The notes beneath the pieces are model-generated. The model saw nothing but the letters and a program-made list of their open reading frames with translations. It did no database searches and was not told the origin of the DNA. A stretch of 64,000 bases of DNA from Terriglobales bacterium (GTDB taxonomy: Bacteria; Acidobacteriota; Terriglobia; Terriglobales; Acidobacteriaceae): NCBI GenBank assembly GCA_025462725.1, contig JAOAPE010000008.1, positions 186,001 through 250,000 of the forward strand, read 5' to 3'. Positions 7,142-16,144 of this stretch are shown one piece after another; the first letter of the stretch is position 1, and the number at the start of each line of letters is the position of its first letter. Made by a program: the position numbers and the translations under genes.

Positions 7142-8274
7142 GTGACGACAATCGCGAAGAGCAACTTCAAAGAGCGGCCGATGGTGGTGATCTGGGAGAC
7201 GACGCAATCCTGTGATCTCGCATGTGTTCACTGCCGCGCATGCGCCCAGCCGAAGGCTAGTCCCTTTGAACTCTCGACGGCAGAAGCCGAGAAGCTGATC
7301 GACGGCATCGCCGAATTGAAGCCCTCCGTTTTCGTACTGACCGGGGGCGATCCACTCAAACGCGTGGACATCCACTACCTGGCTTCTTACGCTGTCGGCA
7401 GAGGATTGAGGCCGGCGTTGACGCCGAGTGCCACGCCTCTGCTCACGCGCAGCGCCATCCATGACTTGAAAGATTGCAACCTGTCCCGCATCGCCTTAAG
7501 TCTGGATGGCGCAACGCCGGAAAAACATGATGCGTTCCGCGGCGTGTCCGGCTCCTTCGCGCGCACCATGGAAGCGATCCACTGGTCGAATGAAGCGGGA
7601 TTGCCGGTGCAGATCAACACGACAGTCACACTGCGCAACATGTATGAACTGGATGAGATCGCGTCAGTGTTGAAGCAATTGAAAATCGTATTGTGGAGTG
7701 TCTTCTTCGTAGTTCCCACCGGGCGCGCCGGAGAGAAGGACCTGCCGAGTGGTTCGCAGTTCGAGCAGATATTCGCGAAATTGTATCGGCTCTCTGGCGA
7801 ACTTCCATTTCACATCAAGACGACGGAAGCTCCGCACTACCGCAGGTTCGTCGCGCAACAACGCATGGCGGCGACGCGAAAGATCAAGGGCGGGAACGAG
7901 AGCATTGCGGACATCGAAGGGTTTGAACAGCGGCGCGCATGGGTGAATGATGGAAAAGGTTCGTCTTCATCTCGCATACCGGTGATGTTTTTCCCAGCGG
8001 GTTTCTGCCTCTGGCCGTTGGGAACGTGCGGCGCAGTCCGCTGCCGGTGATCTATCGCGAAGCGCCGCTGTTCAATGCGTTGCGCAACAGTTCCATGCTG
8101 AAAGGGAAATGCGGTGCGTGTGAATTCCGCGAGATCTGCGGCGGCTCACGTGCCCGCACATACGCGATGACCGGTGATCCGCTCGGTCAGGAGATGTGCT
8201 GCACGTACCAGCCCGCGGGTTACTCGCGTGAGACCAGCGAAAGTGATTGGGCCATGATCGGCGAGAACGGCTAG
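7142..8274 (+). pseudogene. Radical SAM/SPASM protein (NirJ/AhbD-like) with one frameshift
   Basis: The N-terminal part (7142 to about 7960) carries the radical SAM cluster motif Cys24-x3-Cys28-x2-Cys31 (CDLACVHC) and TGGDPLKR. The C-terminal part continues in another frame (about 7960-8274) with the auxiliary-cluster motif CGACEFREICGGSRAR and TYAMTGDPLGQEMCC. The arrangement is like haem-pathway enzymes NirJ/AhbD and TIGR04053-type proteins. Adding one base in the GGAAAAGGTTCG stretch at 7952-7963 joins both halves into about 378 residues of normal length (GKG then FVFISHTGDVFPSGF). The GTG start at 7142 follows GGAGGGATT. Codon use and motifs are intact on both sides, so the break is recent, a sequencing error, or programmed; a decayed gene is the least likely. 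Confidence 0.85.
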
Positions 8275-8307
8275 AACAGCCGTATTTTTGATCCATGAAG
8301 GGAAGCT

Positions 8308-8562
8308 ATGAAAATCGTTGCTGCTGTGCTTGCACTTAGTCTTTCTGCATTCGCGCAGAACGCAAAACCGCAAACTTCGACTGCCACTCCCGCCCATGAG
8401 CAATCAGCGAAGGCTGACGCTCACGAGAATGCAAAGAAGGACGATGATTGCTGCTGCAAGAAGATGATGAAAGAGAAAGACAGTTCCGGCATGAAGATGC
8501 ATGCTGACAAAGATGAGAAAGAAAAGAGCGACAGCAAGACTGAAAAGAAGAGCTGCCGCTAG
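8308..8562 (+). CDS. Small secreted Cys/His/Met/Lys-rich protein, possibly metal binding
   Basis: This 84-residue protein has a clear signal peptide (MKIVAAVLALSLSAFAQ, cleavage near residue 17). The mature part is highly charged, with three adjacent cysteines (DDDCCCKKMMKEK), scattered His and Met residues and a last Cys before the C-terminal Arg. Such composition suggests binding of copper or other soft metals in the periplasm; this is inference, as no family is recognised. ATG 8308 has AAGGGA upstream, and the gene begins 33 bases after the radical SAM gene and ends before a strong terminator, so the two are probably co-transcribed. A peptide substrate of the radical SAM enzyme is a more speculative reading, weakened by the signal peptide. 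Confidence 0.75.
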   Translation: MKIVAAVLALSLSAFAQNAKPQTSTATPAHEQSAKADAHENAKKDDDCCCKKMMKEKDSSGMKMHADKDEKEKSDSKTEKKSCR

Positions 8563-8572
8563 CTCCTTCTTG

Positions 8573-8618
8573 CGGCATCTACCCGCATCCCGTTGGTTAG
8601 ATGCCGTAGTTTATTTTT
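8573..8618 (+). terminator. Rho-independent terminator of the radical SAM/small protein unit
   Basis: CGGCATCTA (8573-8581) pairs perfectly with TAGATGCCG (8598-8606), followed by TAGTTTATTTTTT. It reads rightward and overlaps the last codons of the convergent acs gene. Confidence 0.85.
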
Positions 8619-10569
8619 TCTCCCCGAGAATCTCTTCTTCCTCTTTGCCTTCTTGGCTAAGTTTTAGGATGACGCTGTAGTCTTCGAGTGTTGACGTATC
8701 TCCGCTAACGACTTTCGTCGTAACGATCTCGCGCAACAAGCGACGCATGATCTTTCCGCTGCGGGTCTTTGGCAGCGCGGTGACGTAGTGAATCTTTTCC
8801 GGTCGGGCGAGCGCGCCGATCTCTGTTGCTACCCATTGCCGCAACTCTTCTGTGAGCGCGTCATTCCCGTGATATTCCTGCTTCAGCGTAACGAAGCAAT
8901 GGATGGCTTCGCCTTTGAGTTCATGCGGTGCGCCGACGACCGCTGCTTCGGCTACCGTCTTGTGTCGCACGAGTGATGATTCAACTTCCATCGTGCTCAG
9001 GCGATGTCCCGCGACGTTGAGCACATCATCCACGCGACCCAGGCACCAGATATATCCGTCTTCATCGATGGTGGCGGCATCGCCGGTGAAATATTTCCCG
9101 GGGTAGCGCGACCAATATCCTGACTTGAATCTTTCGGGATTGTTGTAGATGGTGCGCAGCATGGATGGCCACGGTTTGCTGAGCACTAAGAATCCCTTGC
9201 CAACTTTTACCGGATTGCCTTTGTCGTCGACAACTTCCGCGATGACTCCGGGAAGAGGACGCGTGGCGGAACCTGGCTTTGCGGGAGTCGCGCCGGGGAC
9301 AGGCGAGATCATGATGCTTCCCGTCTCCGTCTGCCACCACGTATCTACGATAGGACATTTTTCTTTTCCGATGACGCGGTTGTACCAATGCCATGCTGTC
9401 GGATTAATTGGTTCACCGACGGAACCGAGCAGTCGCAACGAAGACAGGTCGCGATTGTTCGGCCAGTCGTCTCCCTGGCGAATGAAAGAGCGAATGGCGG
9501 TGGGCGATGTGTAGAAAATGTTCACGCGATACTTTTCAATGATGCGCCAGAAGCGGTCAGGCTTCGGCCAGTCCGGCGCGCCTTCGTAGAGCAGCGTGGT
9601 TGCGCCTGCCGCGAGTGGGCCATAGACAACATAGGAATGTCCTGTAACCCATCCGATGTCGGCGGTGCACCAGTAGACGTCTTCATCTTTCAGATCGAAG
9701 ACCCACTTCATTGTCGCGACGACTTGCGTGAGGTAGCCGCCGGTCGAATGAACTACACCTTTTGGTTTTCCGGTTGTGCCAGAGGTGTACAAGACATAGA
9801 GCGGATGCTCGCTGTCCAATTCTTCTGCTGGACATGATTCAGAGATTCCCGTGGTGAGGTCGTCCCACCAGTGATCGCGTCCTGATTGCATTTTTAGCAG
9901 CGCGCCGGTGCGTTTGTGAACAATCACATTCTTCACCGTGGGACATTCGTTGTTAGCCAGCGCGTCATCAACGTTTTGCTTGAGCAGAACTTCTTTGCCG
10001 CGCCGCAAGCCTGCGTCCGCGGTGATGACGATGGATGCTTCGAGATCGTGAATGCGCGTCTTCAACGCTTCCGCGGAGAATCCGCCGAAGACAACAGAGT
10101 GGATGATGCCAATGCGTGCGCAGGCGAGCATTGCGATGGCTGCTTCGGGCGTCATGGGCATGTAGATGATGGCGCGGTCGCCGGTCTTCAATCCAAGTTG
10201 TTTTAGTGCGTTGGCGAATTTGCAGACCTTGCGATGCAATTCCTGATACGTGAGAATGCGCTGCTCGAAGTTCTCGCCTTCCCAGATGATGGCGGCTTTG
10301 TTCTTGCGCCAAGTGGTGAGGTGTCGGTCAAGGCAGTTGTATGAGACGTTCGTCTTCGCTCCAACAAACCATTTTGCGAAGGGTGGGTTTGTCCAATCAC
10401 AGACTTTGCTCCATTTAGAAAACCAGTGGATGGCTCCGGCTTGCTCCGCCCAAAACTTGTCGGGATCGTACGCGGCTGCTTCATAGAGCGCCTCAAAATC
10501 CTGCATGGACTTGATCGTTGCGCGTTCACTGAATTGTTTTGGCGGGAAGATCTTTTCGTTTTGTTCCAT
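8611..10569 (-). CDS. acs: Acetyl-CoA synthetase (AMP-forming)
   Basis: This 652-residue cytoplasmic enzyme makes acetyl-CoA from acetate, ATP and CoA through acetyl-AMP. The length equals that of the classic Acs. The N-terminal ACAS domain ([29 protein letters not shown]) is followed by the phosphate-binding motif [11 protein letters not shown] at 261-271 and the core motif [10 protein letters not shown]. The swivelling C-terminal domain carries the conserved lysine of [12 protein letters not shown] at Lys606, the site controlled by acetylation in other bacteria. The ATG at 10569 is used although no strong ribosome binding site is seen. It lies downstream of the DUF255 gene, from which it is separated by an AGCT tandem repeat. 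Confidence 0.97.
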   Translation of the reverse strand: MEQNEKIFPPKQFSERATIKSMQDFEALYEAAAYDPDKFWAEQAGAIHWFSKWSKVCDWTNPPFAKWFVGAKTNVSYNCLDRHLTTWRKNKAAIIWEGENFEQRILTYQELHRKVCKFANALKQLGLKTGDRAIIYMPMTPEAAIAMLACARIGIIHSVVFGGFSAEALKTRIHDLEASIVITADAGLRRGKEVLLKQNVDDALANNECPTVKNVIVHKRTGALLKMQSGRDHWWDDLTTGISESCPAEELDSEHPLYVLYTSGTTGKPKGVVHSTGGYLTQVVATMKWVFDLKDEDVYWCTADIGWVTGHSYVVYGPLAAGATTLLYEGAPDWPKPDRFWRIIEKYRVNIFYTSPTAIRSFIRQGDDWPNNRDLSSLRLLGSVGEPINPTAWHWYNRVIGKEKCPIVDTWWQTETGSIMISPVPGATPAKPGSATRPLPGVIAEVVDDKGNPVKVGKGFLVLSKPWPSMLRTIYNNPERFKSGYWSRYPGKYFTGDAATIDEDGYIWCLGRVDDVLNVAGHRLSTMEVESSLVRHKTVAEAAVVGAPHELKGEAIHCFVTLKQEYHGNDALTEELRQWVATEIGALARPEKIHYVTALPKTRSGKIMRRLLREIVTTKVVSGDTSTLEDYSVILKLSQEGKEEEEILGEKK

Positions 10570-10619
10570 GTGGTGATTGGCCCCGGCTGGATTTGAGTGG
10601 ACGGCGAAAATTGTAGCAT

Positions 10620-10706
10620 CTAGCTGTTAGCTCTTAGCTGTCAGCTCTTAGCTGTCAGCTCTTAGCTAAACCAAAGTCAAAAGCAAAAACATGAACCACA
10701 AAGGAA
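10620..10706. repeat. AGCT tandem repeat joined to an ACCACAAAGG-type element
   Basis: A 14-base unit AGCTCTTAGCTGTC is repeated about three times, then runs into AAACCAAAGTCAAAAGCAAAAAC and ATGAACCACAAAGG. The same composite order, AGCT units, AACCAAAAGCAA, then GAACCACAGAGG, is found at 13960-14050. Partial copies occur at 22636-22718, 42602-42630 and 48042-48082. It fills most of the gap between acs and the DUF255 gene. Confidence 0.8.
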
Positions 10707-10738
10707 AGCGGGGGATGCAAAGGGAGTCATCGTTGGAA

Positions 10739-12886
10739 CTACTTAATGCTGGTGATTGCCTGTTGAATGGCTTTGGTGAGGTGTGCCGGGTCGTGGATGG
10801 GCGGTTGGCAGGCGAAGCCTGAACAGATGATGGCTACGGACTTGCCCTCCTTTAGTGCGGGAAGATTGGGGATGGTTTCTGCCAATGCTGGTGGGAGGTT
10901 CTGGGGAACCGCTTGTCCTTCGCGCAGGCGGATGACTGCTTTGTTGAGTGCGAACGGAGCGATTGCGGTGGCATGGAGCTGATTAGCCAGTGTGTCGTCA
11001 CCAATGATGACAACTTGAATTTCCGGAGTGAGATATAGGCGTAGGCCGATTCCGTATGTGGCGGCGAAGATTCCGAAGTGGTCTACGACTCCAGCGAAAG
11101 TTTCCAGCGTGTCTTCGGCTTTGTCTTTGTAAATTCCGCCGTTGGTGTAGCCGTACATGCGCATGAGCGCGATGATCGCGGCTGAGTTTCCCGCGGGCGT
11201 TGGAGAATCCTGCAGAGGTTTTCTACGCGCTGTGAGCGCGCCTATCAGGCCAGTTGGATCAGCGGTGCTGTCCATGTCGAAGAAGCCGCCGCTGGTATTG
11301 TCGCCGAAGCGGGTGATCATTGCGTCGGTGATGGCGCGAGCGAAGTTGAAGTAAGTGATATCCGAGGTGGCTTCGTAGGCATCGAGGGCGGCGATAGCGG
11401 TGAAAGCATAGTCATCGAGCATGCCGGGGAGAACGCGTTTTGCGGCTTTCGGATCTGAGTAGGCGATGACGTGTCCGAGCCTGCCAGCCTCTCCGTTCCA
11501 TGCTTCTGACAAAATTCGATCAAGTGACTTGAGCGCGAAGTGTCGTGCGTCATCGTTGTTCAAAACACTTGCTGCGCGGAGATAGGCGGAGATGAGCAGC
11601 GAGTTCCAATTCACGTAAATCGTTTTGTCAATGTAAGGAGTTGGACGTTCCAGCCTCGCGGCATACATCTTCTTGCGCGCCGAAGCGAGCAGCGCAAAAA
11701 CTGCGTCTTCGCTCTTGCCGGTCTTTGTGGCAATCTCATCCATCCCTTTTGCGACATGCAGCACATTCTTATGAGGATTGTGGTGCATCTCTCCAAGCTC
11801 GCCGATGTCGTAGTACTCGGAGGCAGCTTGCAATTCTTCCGGCGTGAGCACTGCCGCGGCTTCGGCGAGAGTCCAGGTGAAGTAGTCGCCGTCATCGTCC
11901 ATGGAGTAATCGGCATCTTGCGAGCCGTAGAAGCCGCCACGCTCGCGATCGCTAAGCCATTCATCAACCCAGCGGACAATGTCATTCGCGATCGCCGAAT
12001 AAAGCGGATCAGCAGTGACTTGAAACGCATGAATGTAATTCTTCAGCAGTTCGGAGTTGTCATACGACATCTTCTCGAAGTGAGGGACGATCCACTTCTC
12101 GTCCACTGAGTAGCGGTGGAAGCCGCCCGCAAGCTGGTCATAGACGCCGCCGGTGGCCATCTTCTCCAAGGTGGTGCTGATCATGGTATGTAGCTGCACA
12201 TTGCCAGTGCGCGCATACGAATCAATGGCGAGGTCCAGAGCCGGCGAATGAGGGAACTTTGGCGCGTTGCCGAATCCACCATGCCGGGCGTCAAACATCT
12301 TCAATGCGGATTCGATGATGTTGTCGATGGTCTTTGGATCGATGGAGCCGGAGCGTCCGGAGAACATCTCCTGATGAGCGACGGCACCCATGACGCTCTC
12401 GGCGGACTCCATGACCTCGCCGTTCTTGTCTTTGTATGCGTCGGAGATGCTCTTCAGAACGCGCTTGAATCCGGGTCTCCCCCAATGGTCGTCAGGAGGG
12501 AAGTAAGTGCCGCCGAAAAATGGTCGACCATCCGGCGTAAGAAATGCAGTGAGGGGCCAACCGCCTTGTCCGCTGATGGCCTGGACTGCGGCTTGATATC
12601 GGCTATCAACATCGGGGCGCTCGTCGCGATCGACTTTTATGGCAATGAAATTCTCATTGATGAGTGCGGCGACTTCAGCACTGTCATAGGATTCGCGGTC
12701 CATCACATGACACCAATGACACCAGACCGCGCCGATGTCGAGCAGAATGGGTTTGTCTTCCCGCTTAGCGGTTGCGAAAGCTTCTTCGCCCCATTCATGC
12801 CAGCGAATGGGCTGATGCATTGCGGAGCGTAGGTAGGAAGACGAAGCATTCGCGAGCGCGTTCGAAGTAGCTGTTTCGTGTGCCAT
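10739..12886 (-). CDS. DUF255 thioredoxin-fold protein (YyaL/SPATA20 family)
   Basis: This 715-residue protein has an N-terminal thioredoxin-like domain (residues 24-185) with the active-site-like pair Cys56-His-Trp-Cys59 and RDERPDVDSRYQ. A long alpha/alpha-toroid region resembling six-hairpin glycosidases follows (GGVYDQLAGGFHRYSVDEKWIVPHFEKM cut short here to its core VPHFEKM, near residue 270). Length and layout match bacterial YyaL and animal SPATA20. The biochemical function is not established; a cytoplasmic redox or sugar-related role has been proposed by fold. The ATG at 12886 lacks a clear ribosome binding site, and an ATG at 12820 (MHQPIRWHEW) would start exactly at the conserved domain. 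It lies 42 bases after an M20 peptidase gene. Confidence 0.92.
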   Translation of the reverse strand: MAHETATSNALANASSSYLRSAMHQPIRWHEWGEEAFATAKREDKPILLDIGAVWCHWCHVMDRESYDSAEVAALINENFIAIKVDRDERPDVDSRYQAAVQAISGQGGWPLTAFLTPDGRPFFGGTYFPPDDHWGRPGFKRVLKSISDAYKDKNGEVMESAESVMGAVAHQEMFSGRSGSIDPKTIDNIIESALKMFDARHGGFGNAPKFPHSPALDLAIDSYARTGNVQLHTMISTTLEKMATGGVYDQLAGGFHRYSVDEKWIVPHFEKMSYDNSELLKNYIHAFQVTADPLYSAIANDIVRWVDEWLSDRERGGFYGSQDADYSMDDDGDYFTWTLAEAAAVLTPEELQAASEYYDIGELGEMHHNPHKNVLHVAKGMDEIATKTGKSEDAVFALLASARKKMYAARLERPTPYIDKTIYVNWNSLLISAYLRAASVLNNDDARHFALKSLDRILSEAWNGEAGRLGHVIAYSDPKAAKRVLPGMLDDYAFTAIAALDAYEATSDITYFNFARAITDAMITRFGDNTSGGFFDMDSTADPTGLIGALTARRKPLQDSPTPAGNSAAIIALMRMYGYTNGGIYKDKAEDTLETFAGVVDHFGIFAATYGIGLRLYLTPEIQVVIIGDDTLANQLHATAIAPFALNKAVIRLREGQAVPQNLPPALAETIPNLPALKEGKSVAIICSGFACQPPIHDPAHLTKAIQQAITSIK

Positions 12887-12928
12887 GAGTATTAAGTCTA
12901 TCTCGCGGGTGGAAAGGTTGTTTGCGGG

Positions 12929-13942
12929 TCAGGTTGAGAGCAGCTTCTTAGCCATGGCGTAGTAGCTGTCCGCGGCTTCAAGCAATTGCTTTTTGTCGAT
13001 GAATTCTCCCGTGGTGTGGGCAACGTGAATGGAGCCGGGGCCGAACAAGATAGGCTCTCCCCATTTTGAGAGTGCCGGGATGTCCGTGGTGTATGCGGCG
13101 ACGAAGGTAGGAATGTTGTCGAACGTGCGCAGCTTTATGAAAGGGATATCGAGCACTGCTTCGACTTTGGCCAAGTTGCCGACCGCGTCCACGATTTTCG
13201 ATTTCAATTCTTCCGCAGGGCCGACCATTCTGTATAGAAGTTGCGCTTTGGCGAAATCAGGGATGACATTGGGCGCGCGTCCGCCTTCGATGATGCCGAT
13301 GTTCATAGTGGTGGGACCGACTTCGGGATTGACCGGCAACTCCAGAGCGCGCACGCGGTTCAGCGCTTCCAGTAGTTTCTCAATGGCAGACTCGCCGAGA
13401 TGCGGGTAGGCAGAGTGGGCCATCTTGCCGGTTGCGGTGATCTCAACGCGCAACGAACCCTTGGATGCAATGGCGACCATGTTCTCGGTTGGCTCTCCAT
13501 TGATCAGGTATTTCGCTTTTGGATTCAGCGGCGATTCGTTGGCAACACGCGCACCGAGGCTGTCGCGCTCTTCGCCGACGACGAAAAGGAATCCGATGGC
13601 GGCGTTCTCCGCACGCAAGCGCACAGCGGCGTTCAGCATCGCAGCGATGATTCCCTTAGTGTCGCAGGCACCTCGACCGTAAATATGGGATTCGTCCTCT
13701 GACGAAGTGATGAATGGAGGAACGGTGTCGATGTGCGTGGAGAAGATGACCTGCGGCGCGGGAAAGTTGGGGTCGGCAGCGTAGATGTTGAAGCGGTTTT
13801 CTGCCGCCGTCATTCGGGTGGGCGAAAAACCAAGTCGTGCCAGTTCAGCAAAAAGAAATTCGCCTATTGCGGCTTCGTTGCCGGTGATGGATTCGATGTC
13901 GATGAGTTGACGTGTGAGGTGGAAAGTCTGTTCGGGAGTCAC
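12929..13942 (-). CDS. M20-family metallopeptidase/deacylase (ArgE/DapE type)
   Basis: This 337-residue enzyme has the co-catalytic zinc residues of clan MH: His70-x-Asp72 (THIDTVPPF), Asp94 (GACDTKG), the catalytic Glu124-Glu125 (VGEERDS), and a C-terminal histidine in GSIHVAHTTGEF. A dimerisation lid domain lies at about residues 165-275. Members remove acyl groups from amino acids (acetylornithine, succinyl-diaminopimelate) or cut small peptides; the exact substrate cannot be fixed here and no arg or dap gene is adjacent. The start is a GTG at 13942 (TPEQTFHLTRQL). It is the first gene of a probable minus-strand unit with the DUF255 protein. Confidence 0.92.
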   Translation of the reverse strand: MTPEQTFHLTRQLIDIESITGNEAAIGEFLFAELARLGFSPTRMTAAENRFNIYAADPNFPAPQVIFSTHIDTVPPFITSSEDESHIYGRGACDTKGIIAAMLNAAVRLRAENAAIGFLFVVGEERDSLGARVANESPLNPKAKYLINGEPTENMVAIASKGSLRVEITATGKMAHSAYPHLGESAIEKLLEALNRVRALELPVNPEVGPTTMNIGIIEGGRAPNVIPDFAKAQLLYRMVGPAEELKSKIVDAVGNLAKVEAVLDIPFIKLRTFDNIPTFVAAYTTDIPALSKWGEPILFGPGSIHVAHTTGEFIDKKQLLEAADSYYAMAKKLLST

Positions 13943-13959
13943 GAGAACAGGATAACTCA

Positions 13960-14050
13960 GCAGTTAGCTTTCGGCTGTCAGCTATCAGCTCTCAGCTAAA
14001 CCAAAAGCAACAGCTTGAACCACAGAGGACACAGAGGAGCGCAGAGGGAA
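13960..14050. repeat. AGCT tandem repeat joined to an ACCACAGAGG element
   Basis: CAGTTAGCTTTCGGCTGTCAG is followed by further AGCT units, then AAACCAAAAGCAACAGCTTG and AACCACAGAGGACACAGAGG. It is the best-preserved composite copy in the window and lies between the divergent M20 peptidase and alpha/beta hydrolase genes. The order of parts equals that at 10620-10706, which argues for a mobile or copied element rather than chance. Confidence 0.8.
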
Positions 14051-14102
14051 AAGATTGAATCATGCAAGTGCGCCCCTTGTCGCCCCTATCTGCCACGCTA
14101 CA

Positions 14103-14798
14103 ATGAATTGCGAGGAGGACGAAGAGAGCTTGGCTGGCGAAATCAAATCTTTGATGTTGGATGGGCCGGTCGGCCAACTGGAAGCGCTGCTGAATGTTGG
14201 TGAGGCGAGTGCCACTCACGCTGCGCTGATATGCCATCCGCATCCGCTGTTTGGCGGCACGATGCACAACAAAGTTGTGTACAACGCCATGAAGTCACTG
14301 ACGAAGTTTGGCTTCCATGCGCTGCGATTCAATTTTCGGGGCACCGGGTTGAGCGGCGGTACGCATGATGAGGGTCGAGGCGAGCGAGAGGATGTTCGAG
14401 CGGCGCTGGATTTTCTGGAGAGCGAGTTTCATCTGCCGATCATCTTTGCCGGATTTTCTTTTGGTGCGGCGACGGGATTGAAAGCAGCTTGCAACGATCC
14501 GCGAGTAGTGGGGCTGATCTCATTGGGAACGCCCGTGTCCGTGGAGGGCCGAGCTTACGCTTATCAATTCTTATCGCAATGCGTGCAGCCGAAGCTTTTT
14601 GTCAGTGGGTCACAGGACCAATACTCGCCTGAGCCGGAATTGCGCGCGGCGGTGGACAATGCGGCGGAGCCGAAGAGGCTTGTCATCGTCCCAGGTGCCG
14701 ATCATTTCTTCGTAGGCAAACTGAACTTTATGCAGCAGGCGATTGAAGATTGGGTAAAGGACACGTTTAAAGGTGCGGAGCTTTCCGGAGTGCGATGA
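14103..14798 (+). CDS. Alpha/beta hydrolase (COG2945-like)
   Basis: This protein of about 231 residues belongs to the small alpha/beta hydrolase group. It shows the opening HPHPLFGGTMHNKVV, an oxyanion-region FRGTGLSGG, the nucleophile elbow GFSFGA (Ser), the acid region SGSQDQYSPEPE, and the final GADHFF (His), a complete Ser-Asp-His set. There is no signal peptide, so it acts in the cytoplasm; substrate unknown. The ATG at 14103 is chosen; a TTG at 14055 would prepend residues that come from the preceding repeat. The stop overlaps the next start as ATGA, so it is translationally coupled to glycerate kinase. Confidence 0.88.
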   Translation: MNCEEDEESLAGEIKSLMLDGPVGQLEALLNVGEASATHAALICHPHPLFGGTMHNKVVYNAMKSLTKFGFHALRFNFRGTGLSGGTHDEGRGEREDVRAALDFLESEFHLPIIFAGFSFGAATGLKAACNDPRVVGLISLGTPVSVEGRAYAYQFLSQCVQPKLFVSGSQDQYSPEPELRAAVDNAAEPKRLVIVPGADHFFVGKLNFMQQAIEDWVKDTFKGAELSGVR

Positions 14799-16144
14799 CC
14801 GTGGGCGAGCAAGCTTCGGTCCTGCCGGTTGCTGACTTCCGCTCCACTGCTCGCGAAATTTTTCTGCACGCTATCAATCAAGCCAGTGTGGCCAATGCGT
14901 TTCATCGGCACGTGAGTTACAGCCGCGGCGTTCTCCGTATCGGCGATGATCTTCACAATATTGATAATTACTCGCGCGTGGTGGTGATCTCGTTCGGCAA
15001 GGCCGGACACACGATGGCGCATGAGTTGCGGCAGCAGATGGGAACGCTGATCAGCGGGATCGTTTGTGCGCCGGAGTCGCCGGACAAATCTCAGGTCCCG
15101 GGCTTCCGATATTTTCATGGAGGACATCCCTTGCCGAATGGGGAATCTGTTCGCGCGGCGAATGCAATCCTGAAAACACTGAACACGCTGGACGAGAAAT
15201 CTCTGGTGATCTTCATGATCAGCGGCGGCGGTTCGTCGATGGTGGAGAAGCCGATCGACGCGGATATCGCAATAGATGAATTGATTGCGACTCACAAGGT
15301 ACTTGTCTGTTCCGGTGCGCGGATTGCGGAGATTAATGCGATCCGCAAGCATCTCTCAGCGGTGAAGGGTGGGAGGTTGGCGAAAACAGCGGCCGCGTGT
15401 CGGGCGCAACAGGTGACGATCTTTCTTTCGGACGTTCCGGAGGATGCGCTGGACGCAGTCGCCTCCGGGCCAACGATGCCGGACAGCAGCAGCGATGAAG
15501 ACTGCTATCGGATTGCGGCGCAGTATGGATTGGTGGGGAGATTCCCGCAGAGCGTCAGAGAGTTGTTTGAGCGTCGCGCGCTGGAAGAGACACCTGATAA
15601 GGATGATCCGCTGTTTCATCGAAGCCGCTGGTGGTCGATCCTCTCGAATGCTGACGCGCTCAAAGTGGCTGCGGCAAAGGCTGCTGAGGCGGGCTTTGCG
15701 GTGGAGATCGATAACGCGTGTGAAGAATGGGAATACACGGCTGCTGCGGATTATTTGCTTGAGCGACTTCGCGAGCTGCGGAAAGGCGCGTCGCGAGTGT
15801 GCTTGATTTCCGGTGGGGAAGTGACGGTGAAGCTCAGCGATTCCGCTGGAGTTGGAGGACGCAACCAGCAGTTCGCTCTCTATTGCGCGACGAAGATTAC
15901 GGGGGAGAACACGACCGTTCTCAGCGCCGGAACGGACGGGATTGATGGGAATAGTCCTGCTGCGGGCGCGGTGGTGGATGGACAGACTCTTGGGCGATTG
16001 TCGCGGTTGGGTACGGGCGACAGCGTGAGTGCAGCGCTGTCGCGATTTGATTCTTACCCTGTTTTCGAAAAGCTCGGCGATGGAATTGTTACTGGTCCAA
16101 CGGGAAACAACATTCGCGACATTCGTATCCTGATGGCGTACTGA
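14795..16144 (+). CDS. Glycerate 2-kinase, DUF4147/MOFRL family
   Basis: This 449-residue enzyme is of the type that phosphorylates glycerate to 2-phosphoglycerate (GckA/TtuD class). The N-terminal DUF4147 domain shows FGKAGHTMAHE, HGGHPLPNGES and the glycine-rich MISGGGSSMVEKP near residues 140-152. The C-terminal MOFRL domain shows LISGGEVTVKL, GGRNQQFALY and SAGTDGIDGNSPAAGAVVDG. It begins inside the stop of the hydrolase gene (ATGA). In this class the pathway usually links serine, hydroxypyruvate or glycolate breakdown to glycolysis; a related beta-hydroxyacid dehydrogenase gene lies 1 kb downstream at 17169. Confidence 0.93.
   Translation: MTVGEQASVLPVADFRSTAREIFLHAINQASVANAFHRHVSYSRGVLRIGDDLHNIDNYSRVVVISFGKAGHTMAHELRQQMGTLISGIVCAPESPDKSQVPGFRYFHGGHPLPNGESVRAANAILKTLNTLDEKSLVIFMISGGGSSMVEKPIDADIAIDELIATHKVLVCSGARIAEINAIRKHLSAVKGGRLAKTAAACRAQQVTIFLSDVPEDALDAVASGPTMPDSSSDEDCYRIAAQYGLVGRFPQSVRELFERRALEETPDKDDPLFHRSRWWSILSNADALKVAAAKAAEAGFAVEIDNACEEWEYTAAADYLLERLRELRKGASRVCLISGGEVTVKLSDSAGVGGRNQQFALYCATKITGENTTVLSAGTDGIDGNSPAAGAVVDGQTLGRLSRLGTGDSVSAALSRFDSYPVFEKLGDGIVTGPTGNNIRDIRILMAY

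Noticed and set aside
10620-10670. Short regularly repeated units that could be taken for a CRISPR array
   Set aside because: The unit is only 14 bases and directly tandem with no spacers, AGCT is self-complementary, and no cas gene is near.
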